Assembly: GCA_963691655.1 (NCBI GenBank)
Contig: OY829326.1
Span: 58,273,776-58,337,775, forward strand
Source of the DNA: Toxonevra muliebris
Lineage: Eukaryota; Arthropoda; Insecta; Diptera; Pallopteridae
DNA length: 64,000 nucleotides
Reading direction: 5' to 3'
The notes beneath the pieces are model-generated. The model did no database searches and had not been told where the DNA came from. It saw nothing but the letters and a program-made list of their open reading frames with translations. Position numbers and translations under genes: made by a program. Position 1 is the stretch's first letter; the number at the start of each line of letters is the position of its first letter. Shown here piece by piece: positions 36,351 through 48,629 of the stretch.

Positions 36351-36614
36351 GTAAAATTCCTTCTCGCCACTATAATCTCATTTTTTTTTAACTTTCTATT
36401 GATTTATTCATTATTTAATAAAATTATTATTATGAATTTTTTGGTGCTGAGGTTTTTTTGGAGTCCTGAGATTTTTAAAAAAAATTTAAAAAATTTTTGT
36501 TTCATTGGTTTTTAGGTTTTAGTTAATTTTTGACATAGCCAAAAACTTCAGTTTCGTATATTGTTTTAGTTGAAAAAATTCTTATGGGACATTTGAGCTA
36601 TCATAGTACGAGTA

Positions 36615-37543
36615 TAGGGGAATGTGGGGAATGTCGAATCATGGGGAATGTCAAACCATGGGAAATGTCGAACCATTAGTTTTAAATGTATTATCTGACA
36701 TTCGATCTATACAAAACTTTTGCCATCGTATTATTTCAGCTTCATCTCATTTTTTCATTAGCAGTCGAACCGATGTGCTCTCTGCGATAATCAAGTGGTT
36801 TTTGAGATTCCAAATTGTTTGTGTGTTTTAAAAATTACATTGCTTTTTCAACAGTTTTGCGTAAAACCAAGCAGGTAAATATTTTTCAAATCATTGTGTG
36901 TGAATATTATTTACAGTTATTGTAAAAAAGTTCTTTTGCATGAAATTTGGTTCTGCGACTCATGGGCGGCTATTTTGTAGAACACAGCTTCTGGGGAATG
37001 TCGAACCACTTTTTGTGGGGAATATAATTATATAGTAAATTATAGACAAAAAATTTGTTTTTAGTAATTTAACGTCAATATGCCGCGTTACGTTGCAAAA
37101 CATGATCGATCCGATGATCTCCCAGAATATTTAACGGCCATAAAAGAGATTAAAATCGACAATTATTTGCGATGTGTACACATGACTGGTGGCTATTTCA
37201 CATGCAAAAACTGCGACTCCGAATAAATAACATCGATTTTTACTCAATATTTTTCATTAAAATCTTATGTTTTTTCATAACGAAGTCATAAATAAACGTT
37301 TTACGTCAATATTTGTTCGAATTTTCTTAATTTGCAAAGTGGTTCGACAATCCCCACGATTTTTCAAAATGACAAAATCTTAAAACTTTACCGCAAATTC
37401 GAATTTTTAAATTCTGAAAATACCAAAACGTGGCATTTTGATTCTAGTTTAACCTCCATTTCTCAAATTTTAAAAAATTACGATATTAGGGTGAGTTATC
37501 AGTCAAAATCAAAGTGTGGTTCGACATTCCCCATATTCCCCTA
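36615..37543. mobile_element. MITE with TAGGGGAATGTGGGGAATGT termini and a 48-codon ORF
   Basis: Left end TAGGGGAATGTGGGGAATGT; right end read inward TAGGGGAATATGGGGAATGT. TA dinucleotides at the outer edges suit a TA target site. GGGGAATGTCGAACCA is repeated directly near both ends and once internally (36993-37010). It encodes a short ORF at 37081-37227. Confidence 0.7.
37081..37227 (+). pseudogene. Short ORF inside a MITE, possibly a pogo-type transposase relic
   Basis: 48 codons plus stop: starts MPRYVAKHDRSDDLPEYLTA and ends with a CxxC pair (FTCKNCDSE). The MPR..V.K start followed by AIKEIK is reminiscent of pogo/Tigger transposase N-termini, and a terminal CxxC occurs in many such proteins, so this may be an N-to-C fusion left by internal deletion. 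The comparison is from memory. Confidence 0.35.
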
Positions 37544-39031
37544 CTAACACAACATCCTGATATCGGCTAGTCGACTTTATCCCATTATTCAAAAAGAAAA
37601 CATACATTGAAAGTTTTGATATGGTGGATATCAACTTTCAATTATATCCACCTGTCAACTATCCAACCAAATTACATATGATCCCAAAACAAAAAAAAAC
37701 CTTTTTTTTGCCTACAGAATCGAATATCATTGAGTAGCTTTTGCTTAATTGAGAAATCTGGTACTAGAATGGAACGAAGTCAAAGGTTCTGGGTGTACCA
37801 CAATTGCTTAAACTTCAATCTTTGAAGAATTTATCTAATTTTTAATTAACACTCATTATGCTTATAATAAACTGATTTAAAATATGTCTCGATTAAACTA
37901 AACCCGTTAGTTCCAAATATTTTTGTTCATTTATCCTCTATTCGATGTATGGTTAGCTAACATAAGAATCCTTTTCTAGTATACTTCTGCCTTCTTCATT
38001 CTCACCAAGCAACAAACCCAACCAACCAGCTCGACCGACAAGCCTAACCAACCAGTTCACCCAATCATACATCAATCCATCTCATCACCACTCACTCTCT
38101 AACTACACTCTCATTTCAAACAACACTTCATCTTCTCTACTACCACTCGAAAAGAAGAATACTTCTTAAAAGCAACAAATAAATATAAAATCCCAACTAA
38201 TTGAGTAGGATTTCAAAAAGGAATTTTCATAAAGCACATACAACAAAATAACAACAACAACAATCAGCATCAATAATAAAATTGTTGTTATTATTATTAT
38301 TATTTTCCTGCTCAACAACAAGTTGAAAAAAGCAAGCAAAAAAAAAAAATAAAACTGATAAATTTTTCTTTGCAAAAAATGCCAACCAAAAATGATGAAA
38401 TGAAAAATGCAAAAAAAAAAAAAAAAAAAAAACAAATAACAAAACATGGGGGAAAAAGGACCCAATCCAACAACAACTAAATGGTTTCTACTGTCGTTGC
38501 CAATCATTTTCTCTCGTTTCGTTTGGTTGTTTATTATGTTGTTTTTGTTGTTGTACTTTATCTCAAGCTCTCAGTTGCTAGTGCAGATATTATGTCAGTT
38601 ATTCATACAAACAAACACATGCCAAAGCAAGGTATATATGTATGTAAGTAGATAAGGGGGAGTGAGAGAGAAAAAGAGAGAAATTTGAGAGTATGTAAGT
38701 TGTTTATTGCTTTCTATAATATTGTATGCTTGTTTTTCAACTGTTAGTTGTTGTTGATGTCCTGTTGTTGTTCCTCTGTTTCTCAGCACCCCACTCTACA
38801 CTCTGATTCAACCTCTGTTCTGTTCAGCTCTCAAACCTTACATATTTGTTTTTTTTTTTTCTTAAACTTTTTATAACATCTTTTATTTGTTTGTGGTTGT
38901 TGTTGTTGGGTGTTGTTTGAATGAAAACTCAATTACAAATTATAACGTATTATTGCCATGGCAAACTGTTGCGTTGCTTAGCAATCATTATCGTCATCAC
39001 CATCATCAACAACTTTTTCATCATCTTTGCC

Positions 39032-39033
<2 letters not shown>
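37544..39033. other. Low-complexity flank
   Basis: CAACC-rich stretch at 38010-38110, CAACAA/AAT triplets at 38245-38310, a poly-A of 20 at 38410-38431, then TTG repeats at 38895-38915. Long F-rich minus frames here are artefacts of these runs. Confidence 0.6.
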
Positions 39034-39072
<39 letters not shown>

Positions 39073-39210
39073 TGCTTTCTACCTCTAACAAGGAAAACCA
39101 GCAGTTGTTTTTGCTATTGCTGCTGTGGCGGATGGTGGCAAAAAAGGTATTCGAGTGCATCATCATCATCATCATCATCATCAGCAACAACAGCAACAGC
39201 AGCGGCATAA
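39034..39210 (+). repeat. (TA)n, (ATC)n and CAG/CAA microsatellite cluster
   Basis: (TA)n at about 39039-39068, (ATC)n at about 39158-39182 and CAACAGCAACAGCAGCGG just after. These generate overlapping spurious ORFs rich in I, Y, S and Q. Confidence 0.9.
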
Positions 39211-39558
39211 TTTTTACCTTTGTATATTTTTTCTGCCCTCTTTTGCTCTGCTTTTCTTTTTTTTTTTCTAATTTTTTGTTTTGGTTTCTGTTTGTGTATA
39301 TGTTCGTGTAATTTTCATGAGAACTGAACTGATCTGATGATGAAGTTGATTTTAATAATGTTAGCTTCCATGGTTGGCGACAACAACAAAAACAAAAACA
39401 ACAGCAGCAGGAGTAAGAAGAGTATATACGTGTGTATTAGGGTGATCTTTATTTGTACTGACAATTTTTCCTTCTAGTTTTTCTAAGCGGCAACCCCAAG
39501 TTTAGTTCCATTTCATAAACAATTAATTTATGTAAAATTTTAGCTCAATCGAATAAAG

Positions 39559-40342
39559 CAGGGCTTTGGAGTGGAGCGTGGAGCTGGAGCAAGGAGCTGT
39601 GGAGCACACTGTTTTGATCGGAGCTAGAGCTGGAGCTGGAGCAATGAAAATTTAACCGCTCCGCTGCTCCGATTAGTAATTTTTCCAAGTACCTATTGTT
39701 CGTTGACAATTCATTGTTTTTGAACTCTTCATTGTCATTTCCATTGCAGTAATGAAAATTGTAATCGAAATATTCCATAGCCATTAATGGTTATGGCAAG
39801 AAAAATCATCATCGAAGTAGTTTACTTCTTTATATGTTTACAAAGATACTTGAAATGTACAATTACCAGGTGTGACGGTAAATAATTGTTAATTTTTTCA
39901 AAAGACGTCATTGGAATTAAGGGGTGTTTCACTATCTTAACTGGCTCCATTGCTATAACAGCAGCCTTCAAAACGTTATAGTTGTTGTACGAGTTAGTAT
40001 CATATTTTTTTCGTATGGAAAAGATGTCGAGTTTTGAGCCAAAATGATTTTGCGATAACGCCTTGTCTCACTCATCTGTGTTGAAAGTTTTGGGGTCATG
40101 TATCCAAAATATACGATTAAAATAAAATTTCAGGAAACAGTTCTGCAAATTCTAATACATAATGGGTGTTAGGATAAATTAAGGTAGCGATACATACATA
40201 TGAATTTAAGATAAAAAAAAATATTTTTATTAGGAAAACTATATGTAGTTGGAGCTTAGAGCGGAGTACGTAGCGGAGCCGGAGCTATGCTTAAGAGGTT
40301 GGAGCGGAGCAACCCCAAAAATTTGGCTGCTCCAAAGCCCTG
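39559..40342. mobile_element. hAT-type element with GGAGC subterminal repeats
   Basis: 784 bp with CAGGGCTTTGGAG inverted termini and the 8-bp duplication GAATAAAG on both sides (39551-39558 and 40343-40350). Within about 110 bp of each end GGAGC/GCTCC words are densely repeated, as expected for hAT transposase binding clusters. The middle is AT-rich and has no transposase. Confidence 0.85.
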
Positions 40343-43300
40343 GAATAAAGGGAAAGGATCCCCGAAAATTAAGAAACCATGAAATTTCAGAGAAGACTTT
40401 TTTCTTTTGCTTTACAAAATAAGCGTTATAAACACAAAGGTTAACCCTTTGCCGACCGACGGTAATTAAAAGCACCATTACCATTATTGACTCATAAAAC
40501 CATTAAACAAAATGTTTGTATTGTATGTTTTTTGGCTGTACGTAAATAAGAGTCCGTTCGCATTTTACGCAATGCAATTTTTAACCAATTTTGAACCCCC
40601 TCACAGTGCTTCGAGAGTGGACAAAAATCAAAAAAAGTCATGTCTCCGATCATTAAAATTTTGATGTCATTTTAAAGGTAATAGAATATATATAACGAAA
40701 ATAGGGCTTGCCAAAGTGGATCAATTTAAGAAGCAAATATTGAAATAAGAAATTGAAATTTTTATGACTCTTGCAAAAAAATTGCTTAAAAATCAGGTAT
40801 CATTGACAGCGCTTTAATTTTTTTTTATTATAAGAGGAATAATATTACCTACTTCACAACATATAATTTTTTTTTTTTTAATCAGAACATTTTTTTTTAG
40901 AAATTTGTTTTAAATATATATTTTTTCAGAGAAAAACTTAAAAAATTGTTAAGTTCAGTAAAGAATATAAAACATTAGGCCACAAAAGACTGTGGTCTCC
41001 TGCCTATTTTTGATAATAATAATCTTTACATTTTTAAATGGTGGAAAAAAATTGGCCAACTTCGTCCAACCTTAGGAAAAAATCGCTATTTACTAATACT
41101 CTTAAATACAAACAAAATAAAATTTTAAAGAAATTTATTAAACTATTTCAACTTCTCAAAGCATTTTTTTCACCATCATTTTCATGGCTTGGTAATCAAA
41201 ATATTCTAAGGCATACATTTCAACTTAAATTTCTCCGAGTTTTAGGAGTCTCCCAACATTGACAGATGCCCATGTTTGGTATACAAATTACATATGTATT
41301 CGTACTATTGGGGTACAAAATATTTGAATTAGTTTTTTTCTCGTAAATGTACAAATGTGTTCCAAAAAAGTAGTTCTTGAAATTAAAAGAAAAAATAAAA
41401 GTTTTAGAAGGAAGCGGCGTGACTAGCTTAGCAAAACCATATAATGTCGTCAAGTGCATAAATAGGCTAAAATGATGGTTTTTAGGAATCTCTATTCCTT
41501 GAATTTTGGCATTCGCGAACGTGAACACCCTTGGTTCTTATTAGTTCACATTATCGAGAACCCACTGCATTTTTGAAACAGTTACTTTTGGCTGTTATGT
41601 CAAAATTAAAATTTTTATTAGTATTTTGCAAAGCAGACTGTTTTATAAAAATATACTTAATTAGAAAATCTATTTTATTATACATATCTATGATAAAAGT
41701 AGGCACGTTTTACGCTAACTCAGCGTTGTATTTTAAATAGTGTTCTATTTAAAACCGAAAGATATGGTGGAACATAGGTTTTTAATTGGCAATATTTAAA
41801 AAATAATTGTGCTGATATTTTAATTTTATGAATTTTAATTAGAAGCGTCTGCAAAAAAATTTATCTGAAAACCGAAACCGGTATCAAAAACCCGATTTTA
41901 GAATCACACTTAGAAGCACACTATAACCCTTAGCAAATTCCACAAAGTCCACAAAATTCAAGCAATAATTTATATAGTAAGTTAAAAGGCAAAAAAATCT
42001 GATAAGAACCGGTTTCATAAAAAAGGGTAACCGGTACCAAAAAAACGATTTCAGTTTTGAAATCATCATGCCATAATCCTTTATGAAATTAAGTTACATC
42101 AAATTCAAACAATTCCTTCTATTTTTGTCCAACTTTTATATGGGGACGGAGCACTGTGCCCCTGGTCGTAACGCATCGTAACAAAACGTTGCTACCCCCC
42201 CCCCCCTCCCCCTCTGGTAACGTAACACATTTTTTTTTTTTTGTCATTTTAAAGTACTTTATGAAGATCCCATCCTTAATATCGCATATAGAATATTCAG
42301 ATATTGCTTGCTAATGTTTTTTACATTAATAATTTTAGAATCATAAACATGTATTTATTGAATATTTATTCATCGAAGTACAACAAATATAAAGCGTATA
42401 CAGACATATATTTCAGAATATAATGCTATGAAAAACCAAGCTTCTAATTCACATTTTCTAAGTTTTAATGCTTAGTAACAAAACTATAAAGAAAAATTAA
42501 CTATTCAACATTTAACAAAAGAAAAAAAAGTTGCATAAGAGAACGTTGTGCCCACTTTTTAAAAATTCAGCAATACAAACAGTTTCGATGTCATCTTTTT
42601 CTAGGCACCTTAAGCGTCAGAGTAGTTAGTATCATACTCTAAAATCGATAATTTTCTGGTATTTCTGACTATGTCGTATGAAATCAATGTTACGAACCGC
42701 AGTTGATGACTTCCCCCCCCCCCCCCACCCATGTACCACTTTGTAATAAATCGTATGACTCCCCCTCCCCCCCTCCTCGCGCGTTACGTAATATGTGAAC
42801 GGCCCCTAAGAGCAAACAATAATTCTTATATAATTTTTATAGATTCTTAATTTTCCGTTCTCCCTAACCCAAAGGCATACCAGTTATAACTAATATCCTT
42901 CAAGATCCTTGAACAATTTTTATATTCGTCTATATGAAGCCATAATAAATTACGAAGTTAATTTTTTATTGCCTTCGGGTCTTGATGTTCAAGAGGTTCA
43001 ACACCAGTCTTAGATGCATTTACCATAACCTAGAAACTTTCAACAGTAATCACGTACAGCTTGGAGCACATATTGTTTTTGTGGTTTATGCCAGGTGTAT
43101 ATAATTTCTTAAACTCTTCTATAAGTTTCATGGCCCTCTCTGCCAGTTTTTCTATAGATCGCAGGGTAAGCGAACTTTAACCATTCCCAGTGAGATTTTT
43201 AATGCGTTTTCAAAAATTCTGCTAGAGTGATAATCATAATCCATAAACCAGGGAAGAGAACAACTGTTCTTTTAAATATAAAGTAAGAGCAAATCTCGTG

Positions 43301-43464
43301 TGGTTTTTTGTGATGAGTTAAGTTTGCGCTCCAAAATGTCTGAACTTTAATAGGTCACTGGCGACTTTGTACCCCTCAATGGAAATTTTTACAAATTTTT
43401 TTGATACATTCTTATAAGATTTTTTTTCAAAGATAGATAAAGTCTTTTACTATTAATTTTTTAC
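40343..43464. other. AT-rich DNA with possible transposon ends
   Basis: TTAACCCTTTGCCGACCGAC at 40441 looks like a piggyBac-type end (TTAA then CCCTTTGCC), but no partner was found. Between 41870 and 42060 an ACCGG-containing motif occurs twice about 130 bp apart. No gene. Confidence 0.4.
42130..42810. mobile_element. Possible non-autonomous element with poly-C ends
   Basis: Near the left: TCGTAACGCATCGTAAC followed by a 13-C run; near the right: C runs and then CGCGTTACGTAATATGTGAA CGGCCCC. The right end resembles ends of common fly DNA elements (GGGGCCGTTCACA). The left terminus pairs poorly, so limits are approximate. Confidence 0.35.
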
Positions 43465-43468
43465 TTAA

Positions 43469-43914
43469 CCCTTTCTTGACCGTAAGGAAACAAGAGGGGA
43501 TAGAGAAAAACCGATTCCGGATTTGTTTTTTCTGACTCCCATTCATTATAAAAAGATTTTAAGAAATTTCTATTGGTGACTTTAGGGTCACCGGTGACTC
43601 ATATCAAACCCTAATTTAAAAAGGAAGTAAACAAAATTTGAGTAAATAATTTTTTTTGAAACATATTAAAAATATGGCGTATATGAGCAAATATAGTGAA
43701 ATTGTGAGCTATTGAAGACAGGTAAAAAAAATATTTAATATTTTTTATTTCCATCAATTAGGTATTTAAAAATTTCAAGACTTTTTTAATAATAACTAAA
43801 TCGTAATCATTTATTTTTTCAATGGACTTAATTTTTTTGCAATCGGTGCAATAAATTTTGCAAAAACTGGAAAAACGAATTTTTGGTCACCGGTGGCCAC
43901 TGATCCCGAAAGGG
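43469..43914. mobile_element. piggyBac-type MITE
   Basis: 446 bp bounded by TTAA on both sides (43465-43468 and 43915-43918). Termini are CCCTTTCTTGACC and, from the right, CCCTTTCGGGATC. GGTCACCGGTG words occur near 43590 and 43888. No ORF of note. Confidence 0.7.
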
Positions 43915-43918
43915 TTAA

Positions 43919-45876
43919 ACTATCCTTTTACACGAAAGTTTTATTTGAAATAAAACTATATATTCCAAAAAAATAATACGTTTAATCACAACTACTTTCA
44001 TATAATTTTCTTACCAAGAAATTCGATTTTTAGAGGACTTGAGACACTCTTTCTCCTTAACTGACCAGAATAAAATTTTACATGATATATTTTATCATAA
44101 ATGGGAACCAAAGTATATGAAGCAGCAAAAGATTTTCAATAATTCTAAAATAACAGTCACCCTAATTTATATATTGGTGTTGTTGTTGTTGGAGTATACG
44201 CACTGTTGCATAAAAAGCCACAAAAATAGTTTGGAAAATTTTTGCTTTGATGCTGCTGCTATTGTTGCTGCTGCTGTTGTTGCTGCTGCTGTATAGTATT
44301 GAAGCTGTGTGCTTGTAATTGCGGTTCGAGAATACTTACAACCACACCAACAGCATATAAATATATACACAGATATTACAACGTGCAACAGTATTTAACT
44401 TTTACTTTAGCACATTAAAAAAAGACAAAAAAATATGAGAGTGTTCAAGCTGAAGTTAAGCAAGTCAGAAATTCAATTTTGAATAAATCAATGAGAATTT
44501 GTTTGATCATTAAAACCGCAGAAAGGAAAAGACTAAAAATATATCGGATAATAATTTTTTTTTGGAATCTTTGTACCATTCTCTTTTATTTGTACATATC
44601 ATTATGCTGTAATGAATTTGTATATTTCAAACGATTTCTCTTTTTAGTTGAACTAAATAACGTTGCTGCCAAAATCGGATCATCTGGGTCCAATTTGAAA
44701 ATAAAACGTTTATAAAAGGGTAAGTATTAATTCATCTACTCCTCGAAAATGGGGTGAACAACTGTGTGCACATCAAATTATAAAAAATAAGTTTGCATTT
44801 GGTTCAAATAGTATCATATGCAAAAATTTAATTTCACCAATTTTCAAAAGTTATTTTAAAAATATTTTGGGGAAATTTATGGGCTAGTCGACTAATAATT
44901 TTTGGCGGACCTTTTTTCGAACTTTTAAGGTTTTCATAGATTTTATCTGTGACCTTTTCAATGAGTTATTAGTGCTGTCGCGCAGTGTTATATAACAATA
45001 ATAATAATAATGAAAATAAAATATAAAATAATAATAAAAAAAAAAAGGTTTGTTATGAATTTAATATTAAAATATCAAACTCAAATAATTTAAGGACTTT
45101 CGTGTGCAATATATATAAAACAAATGAATAGACATTCATTCTGATGGGTAAGTTATTGATATTGTTATTTTTCTGATATTTTACGAATATGCTGCAATCA
45201 TTTAATATTTATATCCACAAACAAATATTATCGAAAAATTAATAATAAATAATTTTTATTGTAATGCAATATCAATACCGAAGAAAAATTTAAAAAAAAA
45301 CTTGTTCCTCTGTACCTAGAGACAAATGGTATAATGCATCAAATAGAAAGCAATAGAGCTGCAGTTTTGATATATATATATATATGATCAAAGAAAATAA
45401 TGATATTTTCAACAATAAAGCGATTGATACAAATTTTAAGCCATTGACTTATTTCAATAAACTTTGACAAAAAAAAAAGAAATACTTTCATTCGGCCTGG
45501 TAAATTTCAACTCTTATTGTTTTTTAAAATAAATTAAATAAAACTAAATTAAAAAATTTGTTTGACCTAAGTCTCTGCTCGACTTCTGAAGCAGATTTCA
45601 TTCTTTATATTTACAGTTGAAGTTTTGTCTTATGTAATAAATGTGATTTTTTGTGTCACCATACTTTCATCTTTCCCTGAGAGAATTTTTAGTTTTCGCT
45701 CCAGACTTTGACTGAAAAATAACGCAACGAACCTGAAAATACAAAATTACTAAACAAATTGAGGAAAATAAATTATCAGAACACATTTGAGCTCATTGTG
45801 GAGCACTGTTCCACAAAAGAATGAAATATCTGGATATGTACCAGAATTTCAACGTCCACTTACTGCTTTAAAAGAT
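43919..45876. other. No gene seen
   Basis: AT-rich with AATAAT repeats near 45000 and the GCT triplets at 44.2 kb. Confidence 0.55.
44235..44296 (+). repeat. GCT/GTT triplet repeat
   Basis: TGCTGCTGCTATTGTTGCTG and continuing triplets; isolated, no gene around it. Confidence 0.85.
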
Positions 45877-46116
45877 GACCTCGATAGTCTAGTGGATAGT
45901 GCAGTAGACTTTCATCCAGAAGGTTGCGGGTTCGATTCTCGTCTTGGTCTGGTAGCTGATTCTCATAAATTTCATATATTCACTATCGATATGAAGTGGA
46001 TGAGAATTATAAAAATGTGTACAAGTACACACCTTGGTTGGTAATGGCAAAACCACCGAGCTAATAAAGAATTACCACAGCCGTTCGGAATCGGCGTTAA
46101 ACTGTAGGTGCCCTAC
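45877..46116 (+). mobile_element. tRNA-derived SINE unit 1
   Basis: 45877-45950 is tRNA-like: box A region GATAGTCTAGTGGATAGTGC and box B GGTTCGATTC (45929-45938). A unique body follows, ending GGAATCGGCGTTAAACTGTA at about 46107. No acceptor stem closes well, so it is not a working tRNA gene. Confidence 0.65.
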
Positions 46117-46120
46117 CATC

Positions 46121-46311
46121 GCCACTGTGGTCTAGTGACAGAGTGTCAGACTCTTGTCTTTGGAGACCCGAGTTTGATTCTCAGCTTTGGTAAGTTTCTT
46201 ATCTATCTTTCTTTCTCTCTTCCATTCTTTCTTGGGGCTTTGGTACAATAGATCTTATGGGTTGCAGTGCCAGACTTTCAAGTCATCCTTTCTTTAAATA
46301 ATAATAAATAC
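46121..46311 (+). mobile_element. tRNA-derived SINE unit 2
   Basis: Begins GCCACTGTGGTCTAGTGACA (box A) with box B AGTTTGATTC at 46171-46180, a CTTTCTTTCTCTC body and an AATAATAATAAATA tail. It lies directly after unit 1, giving two Pol III-type heads 240 bp apart. Confidence 0.65.
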
Positions 46312-46729
46312 TGCTTTGATAAGTTAATTTTTGAATAAACTTTGTTTGTGTATTTAAAATACACATAACGTATAAATAGTTTTGATCATAAACTGTATTT
46401 TCATGTGTAAACTTGAGTTAAGCAGTCGTAAACGTTTTAATTTTCCACCGATTATTTTATTCCTCATTATATCAATAAAAGTCCAATCAAACGTCAGCAA
46501 ACCAAGAAAATACAAACAAATCTCGAGAGCTACTTTGAAGCAGCCTGAACAAATTTAAGTGTATAAAAGACTGTATCGAAAATTATGGATACACAAAAAA
46601 CGCCTCGTCTAAGTTTATTTTAAACAACATGTAATTTTATTTTTTTTCTTAAATGGTATTTAAATTGTAGTTTGCATAAAATGATACAAAAAAATAGTTC
46701 CTTACCCACATTTCGAACTTTTTTTTTTT

Positions 46730-47560
46730 TTTTTTGATATCTTTCATAAGATTTTGGACACAACTATAACTCAATTTGTGGCAACATTTTTCTAGGCTTT
46801 TTTAAATTTTTCTATGGAATTAGCAGGCTTCAATATTTTTGTAAGATCTCTCTTAATTGAAGACCGAAATTTTTGTATAGGGCGAAATTTAGGACAATTT
46901 GGAGAATTCATATTTTTCTTTGACAAAATGCACTTTTTTCTCTTCTTAAGCAATATTTTTTGTTGGCACTCCTTAAGATACATTTCGCCGTTGAGAGGCT
47001 TGTCCGTGAAGTATGAAGTTGATATTTTTCCACATGAGCAAATTGCTTGAAAAACCAGGATTTTTCTGCAAAATTTTTGTCTGGTTTCGAAATTTTTCTA
47101 CCTTTTGAACCTGTATAATATTATGGTCCTGGCAAAGTTTTGTAATCCAAATTGCCATACGTCTCGTCGTCTATGCATGCAAATTGTTGCTTTGTAATAT
47201 ACTCGTACAACTATCGGGCCCTGGTTTTCACTTGTCAACTTTGTTTCATGCTCCAGTTTGGTTTGCTTTTGTTTTCAGTACGTTCCCAATCGGTTCGTCT
47301 TCTTAACACATTGAACTATTGTGTTAAGATTTTTTAGTGCAATCTCGAACAGATAACTCCTTGTTTGTTTTAAACAACGCACTTATCCAAATGGTTGGGA
47401 AGCAACCTTTTTCAACCACACCCCGGTAAATTGTTAAGAGTGTAATGATGGGTGAACCTCCGAATGGTACTTTGAACAGAAGAAAGGCTTATATTTGCTC
47501 CCTTAACCACTTTTCTGTACGTCATTCCAGGATTTGATGCCTATTTCAATTCACAAAATT
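46730..47560 (-). pseudogene. Tc1/IS630-type transposase remnant
   Basis: Minus strand, N- to C-terminal: VVKGANISLSSVQSTIRRF (helix-turn-helix), then NLPGCG.KRLLP, then AIWITKLCQDHN, and finally KKNMNSPNCPKFRPIQKF followed by SIEKFKKA. The last block matches the PPNCP.LRPIE.YW end of a common insect DDE family. The catalytic middle is deleted and many stops are present. Confidence 0.6.
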
Positions 47561-48629
47561 TTATACCTATGAAAATATAAATATTTGCGAGTTCTAAAAA
47601 TTGCTGTTGCTAACCAATGGTTATAATACAACCTACTTTACACAATGTCAAATTTGTATTCATAACTTTTAATTTCTATATAAATTTTCAATTTTAAAAA
47701 TCGCTCAGAAAAGTTAATAATTCTAAAAAGTCAATCGCCCTTGAGATGTTTCGATTAACTTTCTCAAGGTTCTACTGTACTTAAATTCTTGATAAGGAAG
47801 AGGATCGTACAATAGATCTTTCTGGTCGCGGTACAACAACAACCTCTTGTAATTTTTCAAGGCTGCAATTGACACTGGCTTCACGCAACCCCACAAAAAT
47901 TACTCTAGAAGTGTCAAATCGCACGACCCATGGTCAAACTCGCTGTTCTGAAACGTGAGTAAACGTGAAGTCATGTTACAATAAGTCCATTATTTCGACG
48001 CTGGACCTATTGAAATTGACCGGTTTCAATTCCTGAACAAACTGTATTTATGAAAAACTATCTTGTAGAAAGTCAAGCCGTTGCAATGATTAGAAAATGT
48101 TCATAAGGGAACGATTTTCGCAGAGTTTTCCTTTACTATGGGCCCATTACCGACCTCTAAGGCATCTCAAAAAGGAAAAGAGCTTCAGAATGTTTATAGA
48201 TGGGTAGTATATCAAAATTGTATCACTGAAAACCAAGTTGGACGCTGATATAGTTTCTAATCCTTTAAAAGACGTGCCAGTACCTAAAGCGAATAGCTGA
48301 ATAGGTAGTGTTGCCATCAACTCATCGCACAATATTCCATCAAAATTTCTAAGATGGTATTGAAATATGTTCATAATGATGAAGGAAGCATTTTTTTTAA
48401 TGATCGCCACTAAGCTATGGCTAGCCTTCAAACGGTAATGCAAGGACAGATTGAAAATTCATTTTTAGGAGCACGCTTTTTTTCTATAGTTTTCAGAAGT
48501 ATAATTGTTCAACTTTTAATAAAGGACAAACAAGAATATGCAGAGCTTAGAAAATTTTTTATGGTATTTTAGAAAACTTAAATAATCATGAATTCCACCA
48601 TTATCTATCGACCTGCATTATAAATTAAC
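47561..48629. other. Probable old repeat, no gene
   Basis: 47815-47965 is slightly GC-richer (CGCACGACCCATGGTCAAAC), and a 98-codon minus frame at 48147-48443 has an ordinary composition but no known motif. Could be decayed transposon sequence. Confidence 0.35.

Noticed and set aside
38166..38507. 113-codon F-rich minus ORF
   Set aside because: Driven by poly-A and AAT repeats on the + strand; no recognisable protein features.
45877..45950. Functional tRNA gene
   Set aside because: Boxes A and B are present but acceptor and anticodon stems do not pair well, and a SINE-like body follows.
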